Both the position numbers and the translations under genes were made by a program. Shown here piece after piece: positions 41,201 to 51,760 of a DNA stretch of 64,000 bases. Position 1 is the stretch's first letter, and each line of letters starts with the position of its first letter. The stretch is from Isoperla grammatica (lineage: Eukaryota > Arthropoda > Insecta > Plecoptera > Perlodidae), in assembly GCA_945910005.1 (NCBI GenBank), contig OX246748.1, forward strand, positions 9,153,363 to 9,217,362, in the 5' to 3' direction. Under the pieces are notes generated by a model, which saw only the letters and a list, made by a program, of their open reading frames with translations, was not told where the DNA came from and searched no databases.

Positions 41201-42364
41201 ATGGGAGGGAGGACGCTGTTGATTGGAGTTGTTCTCCTCGGTGCCGTGTGGTCGTACCCCATCCCCACATACGACTCTCGCCTCTCTTCGCTGGAGCTGG
41301 CAATCATCAAGTGCATCGTAGAAACGGTACCAGGAGTCACAAAAGGCGGAGGAGGTACCTACGACTGGTCCGTCGTCCAGTCAAGATCGAAGGAGCTACA
41401 GGGAGCGGAGATAGAGGTCGTTCAGGTGGGACAACGGGATCCAGACTTCACCGCACGATCAGGGGGAAGTTACCCAAGCGACTGGAATATTGTTCGTTCT
41501 GTATCGAGTCAACTTGGGGCCAGAGACGACGGCAACTTCCAAGAGAATGGGAGAGCAGGATTATCTGATGATTGGGCGATTATGAAGTCCATATCGACTG
41601 AACTTCATTTAGACGTGGAACAAGGACCGGGAGACGCCAGTAATGAACCTGCGTACCAACCTCCTACGGGACAGGAGGGTAGAGGCCGTTCAGAGGGCAA
41701 CAATGCGGTAGTTTTTCCAAACAACCAACCAATTTCGTCAGTAGAAGGAAATTCTGGTGATTATCCTATTGATATTCGCTCATTTTCAAGTGATCTTCCA
41801 TCAGCGAATGGAATGGAAATTCAACAGAGTTACTCTCAATCAGAGGAATACATGGGAATAGGTGGCACTGGTGAAAACGATCAACGATCGTTTGGAAACG
41901 GTGGAACATCTCAAGAAGTGACAGGAGTGCAGAATAATGAAGGAGGTGCAATTGGATGGAGTATTGTTAGGTCCATATCAAGCGAGCAGGAACCAATAAG
42001 TGAAGATATGTCTTCCTCGGGGAGTCAGCAGACCATATCGACATCAGGAACCCAGGCAGAGAAAGGAGATACAGATAGCTACAATGTAGTGCAACCCATC
42101 TCAACTGAACTCCAACCTGCTGATAATGAAGCTGGAGAAATTCCAGCAAGTCTGACTGAATTATTTCCACCCCCACTGGAACAACCGGAAGATTCTTGGA
42201 ATAGTCAACCATCGGAAGGCGCTCAACCTTCTGAAATTGACTCTTCAGAAACAGGTCATTCGTCCACTGTGGAGGGACAAGAACCTTGTGAAACGGGGCA
42301 CAAGCGAGTTAAAAACGTGTGCAGAAAGGTTTACTCGTTTCAGTTGAAGAGCCATCTCAAATAA
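41201..42364 (+). CDS. Secreted repeat protein, unknown family
   Basis: 387 residues from the ATG at 41201. I chose this start because residues 1-18 form a signal peptide (MGGRTLLIGVVLLGAVWS) and a possible acceptor (tctgttccag) lies 2 bases upstream; the frame is open further upstream without an ATG. The mature chain is acidic and Ser/Gly/Glu-rich. It carries six spaced copies of a [DG]-W-x-[IV]-[VM]-x-S-x-S-[ST]-[EQ]-L-like motif near residues 54, 93, 123, 188, 251 and 292. The C-terminus has a Cys pair, C363 and C374, in PCETGHKRVKNVCRKV. There is no known domain, and I do not recognise the function. A polyadenylation signal follows at 42402. Confidence 0.82.
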   Translation: MGGRTLLIGVVLLGAVWSYPIPTYDSRLSSLELAIIKCIVETVPGVTKGGGGTYDWSVVQSRSKELQGAEIEVVQVGQRDPDFTARSGGSYPSDWNIVRSVSSQLGARDDGNFQENGRAGLSDDWAIMKSISTELHLDVEQGPGDASNEPAYQPPTGQEGRGRSEGNNAVVFPNNQPISSVEGNSGDYPIDIRSFSSDLPSANGMEIQQSYSQSEEYMGIGGTGENDQRSFGNGGTSQEVTGVQNNEGGAIGWSIVRSISSEQEPISEDMSSSGSQQTISTSGTQAEKGDTDSYNVVQPISTELQPADNEAGEIPASLTELFPPPLEQPEDSWNSQPSEGAQPSEIDSSETGHSSTVEGQEPCETGHKRVKNVCRKVYSFQLKSHLK

Positions 42365-42401
42365 AAAGAGAAGTGTTGTTTCCAAACGGTGTGAATGCAC
42401 A

Positions 42402-42407
42402 AATAAA
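42402..42407 (+). promoter_or_regulatory. Polyadenylation signal AATAAA
   Basis: Canonical AATAAA, 38 bases after the stop of the secreted repeat protein. Confidence 0.7.
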
Positions 42408-42539
42408 GCCCAAACTACAATTGTCGGCATCGGGATTGAAATCGCAATACGGATGTCGTAAAAATGTTAGCTTACATAGCTCTTATGACGCTGTTCACAA
42501 TACAATCGTAATGTCGTAATGATTTAACATGAGAAAATG

Positions 42540-44017
42540 TACGATCCCGATCCCGATCCCGATGCTGTGCTTGGAGTTTTAGCCTCTGAGTATTGGCATG
42601 AAAACGTTATGAAGTGCCCGGAAAAGCGTTTCAATACTTATCCATGTTGGATACTTTGTGCGTTTCTATTCATGTTGTACAATATATTTTACAATCAAGC
42701 ATATTTTGTTTAGATTGGTATTGTTTGAAATACCTATCGAATAATTTAGTATGTGTGCATTTCAAAGATTTAGATCCATGTCGCATAATCAGTATTGACT
42801 AACTTCCTACTTACTTTAAGTCTAACTATTAATTTTAAAGTACTTGATAGGTCTAATATTGGCCCATCAAAATAAAAAAAATTCCTTCATTAAGAAACAT
42901 TAGGATGTAGTTTTTTAAATTACAGCTTGGCCTCTATGTCACATCTAGCGACATGTTGCATTATTAGTAGTTTAGCGACGTACTCAACTTTAGGTCATAG
43001 GCCCAGCCCCTTTGTTACCTCTGAGAGGACCAAGGAAATTAATATATGCTAGTTCTATTTTTTCATTAATTATTGTTTGTACACGACATATTAAATAATT
43101 TGGTTACTAAACAGATAGTAGAATATAGCTCATATAATAAAACATTTTTCAGACTTGATCCAGGACCCATAGATAGTGCTACGGCCTTCTAGATCTTCAA
43201 TGCACCTTAACATAACTTAAAGGACCCTTAGATAGAGCTAATAACATCCATCTAGATCAATTCTGTTGTTCTGTTGTGATTCTGATAAATTCTTTCTGAA
43301 AATCATCTATTAATCGAAACATTGAACTAACTTACATTAGTTCCGTAGGTTCCCGTTAGTGGCGCCCACGTCATATGTTAACTGTTCAGTACGTCGTTAA
43401 ACACTCATGTAAGTACGTCGTTAAATCAATAGAAATAACAATGCGACCAGCGATACGACTTACCTCGTAACGCAGCTACGTCCTTGAAACGACTGGAAAT
43501 TACACAATACCCTCCCGGGTCGAGTGATGAACTCCAGGTCATAACCGCCCAACACCCCCTAAGTGATTATCATGATTATACCTACCTACCTTGTAATTGA
43601 CTGTCCATTATCCTTATTAATACCAGTAATGTACGGGAATTGAAAGGGAAATAAAAGATAGCATGTTCGAGTCTGTCTCCAGAGAATGGTACTGGTAGAG
43701 ATGTCTGCATGGCTATGAGATAGAGTAGGGGTGGGGTTAGTAGCACGTCAAGTACTTGTAACTATTAACACCTCTTTGCGTTTATTCCTGTTTCCAATGC
43801 AGAAGGTTTAATTCCCGCTTAGAAATTGATGTGGATCTGTCTTCATGGTGTGCGTGTTAACAGTGACTTTGGAGTTGTCACAGCGCAAATATTTGCATAA
43901 TAAATTGCAATTATGTCCCCCCCCCCCCACTGAAAATCAATAATTGCAACCGAGTGGGTGTAGATTATAAATAGAAATGTATTAATATTTATTTAAATGT
44001 TCTTATTTGTCTTCCCG
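42540..44017. other. Intergenic, mostly unrecognised
   Basis: Includes a gatccc triplet repeat (42543-42562), a C run at about 43917-43929, and short repeated phrases (ccttagatagagcta, aatcatctattaa) at 43150-43330. These phrases recur at 44950-45340, 48480-48630 and 52850-53050, indicating another decayed dispersed repeat. No gene is seen. Confidence 0.45.
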
Positions 44018-44170
44018 TTTGGACTCGGGGTAGAATTTGGCCTCTGCCAGTCGTCAGAGGGGATGAAATGAGGTTATTCACTTTCCCTATCACATCAATA
44101 CGCTGTTTTAATTTAAATTCTCCAATTTGTCTCTTTCTTGAAATCATTCATCGATTATTCCTTAACAATA
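44018..44170 (+). repeat. Decayed SINE-like repeat (family M)
   Basis: Head cgtttggactcggggtagaa, then ctctgccagtcgtcagagg. The tail is eroded. Confidence 0.5.
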
Positions 44171-44204
44171 ACATTCAATATCAAAGCTTTGGAATTATTC
44201 GGTA

Positions 44205-44465
44205 CTAGATAGTATTAACATTGCATAATAATATTTTTTTAAGAATCCTGCCCAGGGACAATTATCCATGTCCCTCTTCAGGAGACTATAACAAGGTAGT
44301 GCGGTATTTGGGATAGTTAGGATGGTGTAAGTATGACTGCGTCCCAGTATTCGCCTTGTGACTGAGGAAAACCTCAGAAAATCCATGTCAGGACTGTCAG
44401 TAGCCAGTATCGAACCGGTGGCCTTCCGAATTTGAGTCTTACCGCTGGGCCATCTATATCGATTA
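44205..44465 (-). mobile_element. tRNA-headed SINE, family T, copy 2
   Basis: Same structure as 37725-37985: a minus-strand head with gatggcccagcggtaagact and ccaccggttcgatactgg, then gaggttttcctcagtcaca. About 75 percent similar to copy 1 by eye. Confidence 0.8.
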
Positions 44466-44769
44466 CATTACATTGCATAAAAGAAGACATTGGAGATATA
44501 AAGTGTTCTTAAATTTGTCTAGTTCTATCTATATTGTGTGTTTTGTTTAGATGTACGTAGATTTGGATAATATCTAGACTAACAAAATTCAAAAATTTTA
44601 ATATTCAATGTCATTTTGAAGCCACGAACAAAATGCCTACACTATCATACTTTTTAAGTAACCTATATGTGCCGAACACTCCTATTTACAAACAAAATCA
44701 AACACTTCATCAACATATAGGAACTATACATTTGAGAATAGCACCTGTTTGCCTTCGGGATACTAGGCA

Positions 44770-44900
44770 CAATTGGTGACTCTGCTAATCGTAAGAGGTG
44801 ACGAAATGAGGTCACCGGATACGTCTCAAGCGTGTCCCTATCATCCAATCACTTCCTCTACGTATGACACAACGGTAGGTTATGTCGTTAAACACCAAAT
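44770..44900 (+). repeat. Decayed SINE-like repeat (family M)
   Basis: Middle and tail: gtgactctgctaatcgtaag, gaggtgacgaaatgaggt and ggttatgtcgttaaacacca. Confidence 0.55.
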
Positions 44901-45486
44901 AATAACGTGTCACAGATCCATTTTTGCGGTAGATTCAATACCAGACCTTTTTCAGAATTGATCTAGATCCTTAGATAGAGCTAATCACGGCCCTCAACAT
45001 CTTCAATTAGAGCAATGCACAACAGTGAAAAATGCACATAACATAACTATCAAGGCCCCTTAGATAGAGCTAATCACGGCCCACTTAGGGCCGTATGCAC
45101 AGTCAAGAGTCAAGTTGAGTACAGGATTTGTTGCTATGGAATTGTTTTATTACATACTATTTTCCATAAGAAGAACAAACTCCATAGCCACCATAAACAA
45201 ATCACATAACTCGACTCTGCATTTCACCCCTGTCTTCAATGACAACAACGCACAACAGTGACAAATGTACCTTCACATAACTATCAAGGACCTTTAAATA
45301 GAGCTTATCACGGTCCGCTAGATCAATTCTGAAAATCACCTATTAACGAACCAAAGACATATCTTTTGCATCATAATGTATTTAATCGTACATGTTAATT
45401 AAAGTGCATTTAACTAACAATATATCACGGCATGGTGTAAGATCATAAAGTCCTGCGTGAAGCTGTGAGCTTGGCCGTCCACTCAG

Positions 45487-45665
45487 TCAGTGTTGAGACC
45501 TGTAAATTTCGTTATTACGTGGTGGTTCAGTAAACGGATCGGGTTGATCAGGCCTGTCTTCTATGCACCATTTAAGAGGATTTGGTAATCCCAATTTTTC
45601 AAGGATAGTTCTGGACGAGCAAGTAAACAAAATTGATATATAGCCCAGTTGGTCCATAAGCGCAC
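45487..45665 (-). CDS. DRPxQxDP family member A, exon 3
   Basis: 179 bp with the acceptor ttaatttcag and stop TGA at 45487-45489. It encodes 58 residues including LEKLGLPNPLKWC and EDRPDQPDPFTEPP. Confidence 0.78.
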
Positions 45666-48600
45666 CTGAAATTAAATAAAAAATGTTGTTATGGATGTTG
45701 CGACAGAGAAAATAGATTATATATCTTTGTATTTGAATATGAGTTTTTCACCTCCTGGGTCCGGTGTATAATTTGTTCCAGTGATAGTTTGTAATGTTCA
45801 GTAAGCTACCTGGAGTAGTGGGCTTTCAGACCGATGAGGATTATGCATTCGACTCTACAGCGGAAGACTACAATTACTAATCTTTAGAAGAACGTCGGGA
45901 ATATATAGATTTTCATTGAATTGGCGTGCGTAAAAGAGGCACGTAAAGGATGTGAGTTTGGGATGAGACTATTTATACGTTGTGAATAGCCTGGCAATGA
46001 CCTTGTAGATAACTCAGTTAAAAGCTTAACTGAGTTGTAGGAACGTAGTTAGGCCGTTAACTGCAGTTAAGTTAACTGAGTTCCGTTCAAATTGCATTGG
46101 TAACTGGAGTTAACGTGTTAACCACAGTTAAGAACTGTAATGTGAACAGGGTATAAGTGAAATTAGTCTGATTTGAAAATTATCTCTTGCACATACAATT
46201 AATTCCAAGGCTTTAGTCTTAGAACTAGGGTGCAGATGTTTTAGGATTGACAAAGCTTGAGCTCCATCCGCTAGTTATGTGACCACCGCTCAGCATAACA
46301 AATATGACTGATTTTAAATAATATAATATGAAATGAATAAATATGAAATGATTGTCATTATGTCACGGGGGTAGAGGGTTGACACATAGCGATGCAGCAG
46401 GAGAGCGTCAAAATACGAAAATCTCAAGTCTACAATACAATTAAATCCCCTCCAATGTAATTTATTTTCTCTCTCCACAACTAAGTCCCCCCCCCCCCCC
46501 TCTCCCCGCCGCACCACCCTAGAAATCATGTTTGAGTAGTCTACGTTGTTTATTTATTTATTAATTATTCCCATTCATTACAAAAGTGAATAGGGGTTGG
46601 CAGAAAAGAGCACAGCTCCAAACATACAGAGTGACTGCCAACCCATACTAAAAGTACTTAAAATCTAAATATATTAATGCACAAATAAATTACAAAAATA
46701 TATAAAAGAACCTGGAAATGATAATGATAATAATACAACCACCCAAAAATAATTAAATATACAAAATACAAAATACAAAATTAAAAACAAAAAACATGAA
46801 CACATAATATGAATGAAAATATAATTATAAGACAGAACTGTTAAATATGAAGTAAAAAAAGAATAAAAAAATGAAAATTTACAAAACAATGTTTAAAAAA
46901 TTCTCCGTTAAAGACGCTTTGAAGACATCTAATGAGCGTGCCATCCTGATCTTCAGTGGAAGAGAATTCCACGATTGATAAGCCCAATAATAGAACCCTC
47001 TCTGGTAGACTGCTGTTCTGGCAAAAGGTGGCCTGAACAATAGACCCCTACCAAATTGGGCACTACGATTATTACATTACAAATAATCAAATGCAGAGAA
47101 GTAGAGACCTGAAGATACTTACTTACATCCAAGCAGCTGACCACGACCAACTGTAAAAGAAATCGATGCTGAACTGTAATAAGACATTACACTTATTATT
47201 ATTAATATTATTATTAATTGTTTATTCTTGTCACCAAAAAATGAAAATGCTAAGAGATATACTTACAAAAGCTGGGTATACCTCTACGTCAAAAACCGCA
47301 GAAAGTTTTCATGTTTTAATTAAATCTCAAGAATGCTACTCGAAATCGAAAATCTGAGTCACAAGTTTTGGTAAGCCCTACCGACTGAATGTGATGTTAT
47401 AATTATAAGCGATAGTTATTTTGATTATTAAATCGATTATTGGTAAATCAAATTAAAAACAAGTAAAACCATCCTGATTATAATTTTACAGCATTTAGTA
47501 TTTAGGGCTTACCAAACCACAGTCCGCTGTTGAATCAGATTTTCGATTTCGAAGTCTATTCTTGAGATAAAATTTGAAAATGAAATTTTCGTGCTGTTTT
47601 TGACGTAGAAGTAGGCCTACCCTTCGCTCTTAAAGCCAGATAGGTAAAAGAAATTTAAATTTCAAAGTCTCCTGACAAGATACTAGTCGAAGCTAACATT
47701 TTCCAAAAACACTTGAAATCCTAGGAAATCTTGTGCCGCAAAAGCCTTGCTAAAAACTTAACAATACCAACATGTCAACTAAACTAAACTAAACTAACAT
47801 GTCACACGTCAAAAGTTATGTGCTTCTTGCACAGGGAAGGGAAGTGGCTTACTGGACAGTCTTAAGGGCGGTCGGCAGGCTGTTCCATGGATGCACAACA
47901 CGGAAAGCACGCGGGGAAAGCACTTGTATAAACGTGTTTGAAAACACGCAGGTGGGACGGGCCATGTAGTTTTATTCTACGTGATAGCTAGCTATAACAA
48001 AGATTACAAACTTTGTAATCTTTGGTTATACTAGCCAAGCCGTATCGAGGTTAAAAGTTGCAATGCACTCATGCGGTAGAAATGCGAACTATAGAATGGA
48101 GTCGAAATACCAGCGCCCTCTGTGTATGATTTTAAATGTCGAATATAGATCTTTTTCAGAATAGGGTACGCACAACTGACGTAACAGCCGAACTACAACA
48201 ATGGAATAAATGAATTGAACTGGTGGACAAACAACAAGCTGTCAAAGTAGTATTTTTGCAAATAATGAGGATAAACAATTAGTTGTAACGATAGTTACTG
48301 CTCACCAGTTAAAATTTATGTTCAGTAATGGAAAGCAACTATCTGAAAGTTTGTACACGTTCTGTACGTTTGTTTTTTCCAACTTCAGAACTTCATTTTT
48401 TTTTTTACAGCTTGTTTGTCCATCGGTTCAATTCATTTGTTTCATTGTTGTGTTTTGGTGTAGCGCGTAAAAATATAATTAATCACGGCCTTCTAGATCT
48501 TCAATGACACCAATGCACAACAGAGAAAAATACACTTTAACATAACATTTGAAAACAAGTTGTTTTCAAGGACCCAGAGCTAGAAGTATTCACGGCCCAC

Positions 48601-50743
48601 TATAGAACAATTCTGAAAATCGTCTAATACAAAGAGTCGACGTCATAGACTATGTAAAAGTGAATTGACGTGTGTGATAAATACCAGACTGCATACACGG
48701 CTCATAGCACCGAGGTCAGAACTTTCAACCCTCTACTTTCTACCCCCACTCTAAGGCCCTAAACGGTAGGGGTACGGTAGGGAGGGCAGCACTTTAATTG
48801 AACGCACTTCGAAGCGATCACGCACTTTGATATCATTACCTGTTTTCATCCTTTTCGGATCAGTTTGATTTATTTTTATTGTTTTTTGTTTTTTTACTTC
48901 ACAAATTGAATAATGTGGTTCAAATCATGCATTATTATTTATATATTTAATGTCTATTCTATTCAGTTACTGATTTACAAAGGAGGACCTTAAAATATAA
49001 AACTAGACTATGCAAACAATACCATAAATAACAATAACAACAAAAAACAAAACAAACTACTGTACTAGGTATTTAAAAAAAATCAAGAACAAGAAAATAT
49101 AATTACAAAATTAAATTAAATAAAATCAAGTGGAAATGCTATATATTAAATAATAAAAATAAAAGTATGTAAATAAGAAAGAACGCGAAGAAAAAAATGT
49201 GGAAACGATATATATATATATATAAAAGTGAAAGAAGAAGTAAAAGAAAAAAAGGAAAGAAAAAAAATCGAAAAAGAAAAGAAACTCAAACGGTAAACGG
49301 TTGGTCAAATTGACGTTCCACATCAACATTGTGCATGCGGGTTGGCCAACCGAATGAAACTATTTGGAACCGCTGATTGGCTCCCAATCACTCATCTATG
49401 ACATCAGTCAGCATTCACAAGGTTGCTGTGGAACCAATTTATGGCAGACGAAGACGGTTTGTTTGTGAGTATACAACGCACCTATCGTGAAACATAAGAC
49501 ACCCATAGATCCGTATTCATAATGGTCCCCTATTTCTAAGGGCGCCCGTTGTTGCCATTTACCAATTTCTTGCGTTATTTCCCATTTAAAAACATTCTTA
49601 GCAACATCGGGCACCCCTAGGGATAGGCAACGACTTTGATCGACGTGTATTGTGTTCTAATCATGAAAGGAAGATTTTTTGAAATCTTCAAATGAAACCC
49701 GCAACGATCAGATAGGAGTGTCCAGCTTATGATTGCGGTCTCCTCTTGAACGTGTTTGGTCCCGTGAGATGTAATGATCTAGAGAAAATTGATTTGACCC
49801 GAAACTAAATTGTAGCATTAGGTTTTATGGGTATCATTTTCTTCGTAGAAATACGCGTTATAACATATAAAAAATACGCTTAAATCCGTATGGGTTGGGG
49901 TTACGAAAATTAGTTTTAAGGGGACACCATAAAATAAAAAAATGAAAATTGAACAAATATTAACCGATCAACCTGAAATTGTATACACACATACATCAAC
50001 ACTTAGTATTACGTGAGTATTACAAGTATTACGTGGTAATTTTTTAAAAATTATTCGCCACTTTTTTTTACCATTTTTGAGCGCATTCTAACTGTTTAGT
50101 ACAATTTTACCGGACACTGAATGGATTTTTTCTTTCTCTTTTTCTTTAATAATGTCCACCCTCATCTTCATGTTCATTCTTTGGGCAATACATTAAACAT
50201 TTAACATTTTCGGTGTTCATGTTTGCATAATACTAATTTGAAGCTGTTATGGAAGCCTTTTATGTAAATGCCAGTCAGTGTTGTGGTATTAATATTAATT
50301 ATTGACAACGTAATTTATGCTTGGTATTTATAAACGTTCCAAAATAACGAGTGCCCAGGTATCTCATTGCGGTCCAGTGAAGCCATCTCAAAAAAACAGT
50401 CCACAATGAATTAAAATTATCACTCCTACTTCTACGGTATTTACGGTATTGTATATTTTTATTATTTTTTATTATTTTTATTTACGGTATATTTACTTAA
50501 TACGGTATATTTACTTAATTAGTTGCAGCTTTTTCTACGAATGTCTACCATAAAAACTAACCGGGTTGATGGATATTTGTCCTAAAACCATACGACAAAT
50601 TTACATCTACAAGTAGACAAGTTTTTACAGTAGTAACTCGACGAAAATTCCAAATAATAATATCACTAAATAATAAGACTGAATGAAAAAAAAACAAATT
50701 TACCCACCTGGGTAATTATTAGCAAAGCGATCAGGAGCCGCAT
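45487..50743 (-). CDS. Small secreted peptide, DRPxQxDP family, member A (3 exons)
   Basis: Three exons: 50708-50743 (MRLLIALLIITQ), 47123-47150 (LVVVSCLDV plus one base) and 45487-45665. Phases are 0 then 1, and all introns are GT-AG. The 80-residue product starts with a hydrophobic signal peptide encoded by exons 1-2. The mature part contains a Cys, then GLPNPLKWCIEDRPDQPDPF, and a short polar tail. Exon 2 uses the distal of two overlapping donors (GTAA|GTAAGT); the match in length and phase with member B supports this. Function unknown; two conserved Cys could pair. A variant polyadenylation signal (ATTAAA) lies about 100 bp beyond the stop. Confidence 0.72.
45990..46160. repeat. GTTAACT-rich segment with perfect hairpin
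   Basis: aactcagttaa and ttaactgagtt form a perfect 11-bp stem with a 4-base loop at 46011-46036. The next 110 bp repeat gttaact/agttaac words six or more times. It lies in intron 2 of member A. Confidence 0.7.
46487..46502. repeat. Poly-C tract
   Basis: A run of about 14 C in intron 2 of member A. Confidence 0.9.
46545..47095. repeat. Probable dispersed repeat, LINE 3'-UTR-like
   Basis: A-rich sequence is followed by gaagacatctaatgagcgtg and gtggaagagaattccacgat, and then cctctctggtagactgctgt. The phrasing resembles 3' regions of non-LTR elements that I have seen in invertebrates; the assignment is weak. Confidence 0.35.
47123..47150 (-). CDS. DRPxQxDP family member A, exon 2
   Basis: A 28-bp micro-exon with the acceptor ttcttttacag. 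The donor is at 47122 (GTAAGT); an alternative donor four bases upstream would break the frame into exon 3. Confidence 0.65.
47274..47632. mobile_element. Fold-back MITE
   Basis: Inverted arms of about 115 bp. The left arm carries ctacgtcaaaaaccgcag, atctcaagaat and cgaaatcgaaaatctga; the right arm carries their reverse complements. Both arms meet at ggtaagcccta / tagggcttacc around an AT-rich loop. Outer ends are gggtatacct / gtaggcctaccc. Confidence 0.75.
47989..48032. repeat. Hairpin, about 18-bp stem
   Basis: tataacaaagattacaaa is followed directly by its near-perfect reverse complement, ctttgtaatctttggttata. Confidence 0.8.
48164..48468 (-). mobile_element. MITE family Q, copy 2 (inverted relative to copy 1)
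   Basis: The reverse complement of 38743-39050 over its whole length, with differences of roughly one in ten bases by eye. It lies in intron 1 of member A. Confidence 0.82.
48930..49260 (-). repeat. Repeat X, copy 3 (reverse orientation)
   Basis: In reverse it matches 36780-37270 and 39490-39720 (gatttacaaaggaggacctt, aaacaaactactg, atcaagaacaagaaaatata). Confidence 0.75.
49524..49632. mobile_element. Small MITE, family P, copy 2
   Basis: ggtcccctatttctaagggc at the left and ggcacccctagggataggca at the right form inverted ends. The interior matches 20779-20897. Confidence 0.65.
49640..50707. other. Intron or intergenic AT-rich DNA
   Basis: Part of intron 1 of member A. Near 50440-50520 the words tttacggtat and tacttaa recur three times. 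Nothing else is seen. Confidence 0.4.
50708..50743 (-). CDS. DRPxQxDP family member A, exon 1
   Basis: ATG at 50741-50743, 12 codons, then CAG|GTGGGT. Aligns with exon 1 of members B and C (hydrophobic, ending TQ or AQ). Confidence 0.7.
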
Positions 50744-51107
50744 GGCTAATAATAGACTTTCCCCTTGGTTTTTAATTCACCTTTTAGCAAACCCAAAGTT
50801 CTGGGTGTGCTTGTAGTGGCCGAACGGTTCTTCAACTACTGTTTTATAGATACTAATTATAACATAGTACAAACACGTGTAAAACTAATCCTTATACATT
50901 TCTAAATTAGTACCGGTAGTTAAAATCTTATTGCCACATAAATAACATACCTGTAAATAATTGAATACAATCGCTTATAGTTACATTGTTCCATTGTTGA
51001 ATTAATTTCTAGCGCTTGCATATAATGAACTAATCACACAATAAAATTCTAGATTTATTACAGTCCCCTGGATCGTTTATTATTACTTGAAACATCACAT
51101 ATGAGTC

Positions 51108-51190
51108 CGGGGTCAAATTTTGCCCTGGGTGACGCTGCCAATCGTAAGAGGGGACTCTCACATTTTCCCTGTCCACCAATTTACTCATTT
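51108..51190 (+). repeat. Decayed SINE-like fragment (family M)
   Basis: gtccggggtcaaattttgcc, then gacgctgccaatcgtaagag. Confidence 0.55.
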
Positions 51191-51224
51191 AAATCTTATT
51201 CTTCTTCCTTAATAATGACAATAA

Positions 51225-51365
51225 TAATGACAATAATAATAAAAATAATAAAAGTATTTTTTGTAGAAATACCTGTTATCTAGGGTGTACACAATGTTAT
51301 TCCTGATGTGCCCTCTAGGTGACTAACTAGGTATGTTAGGGAGTTTGGATCAGAGTAGGTTTAAG
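51225..51365 (-). mobile_element. SINE family T, copy 3 (3' part only)
   Basis: Matches the left part of 37725-37840 (gtagaaatacctgttatcta, cctgatgtgccctctaggtg, actaactagg) with an (AAT)n tail. The tRNA head is missing. Confidence 0.7.
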
Positions 51366-51575
51366 AACCATATGGTTTAGTTGGATCCAACTTCCAAACC
51401 ATATCTAGCAACTTGTGGTAGGGTAGATCCCAGTTTGAGGTATAGCATGATTCCAAAGTAATCAATCAACCAAATATATATTGAATAATATTTATTTTTA
51501 CAGGTTATTTAAATTCCGACATATAGACTGCATTGTAATAATATCCCTATGCCAAGTTTTACGGTTGGTCTCCTA

Positions 51576-51760
51576 CTAAGGTTTGGGCGTAGTATAGTAA
51601 TGGTTTGAAATGGGTGGAGAAGTCCAAGGATCAGCCTGTTCCGGCCGGTCTTCCACACACCAATGTAACAAATTAGGAAGTCCAAACGTATCAAATAATA
51701 TTATCTTCGTCTGGCACACAATCACATCTTTAACTGGCATCACAGTGTTATATATAGAAT
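51576..51760 (-). CDS. DRPxQxDP family member B, exon 3
   Basis: 185 bp with the acceptor tttaatttcag and stop TAG at 51576-51578. It encodes 60 residues including IVCQ and WCVEDRPEQADPW. Confidence 0.8.
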
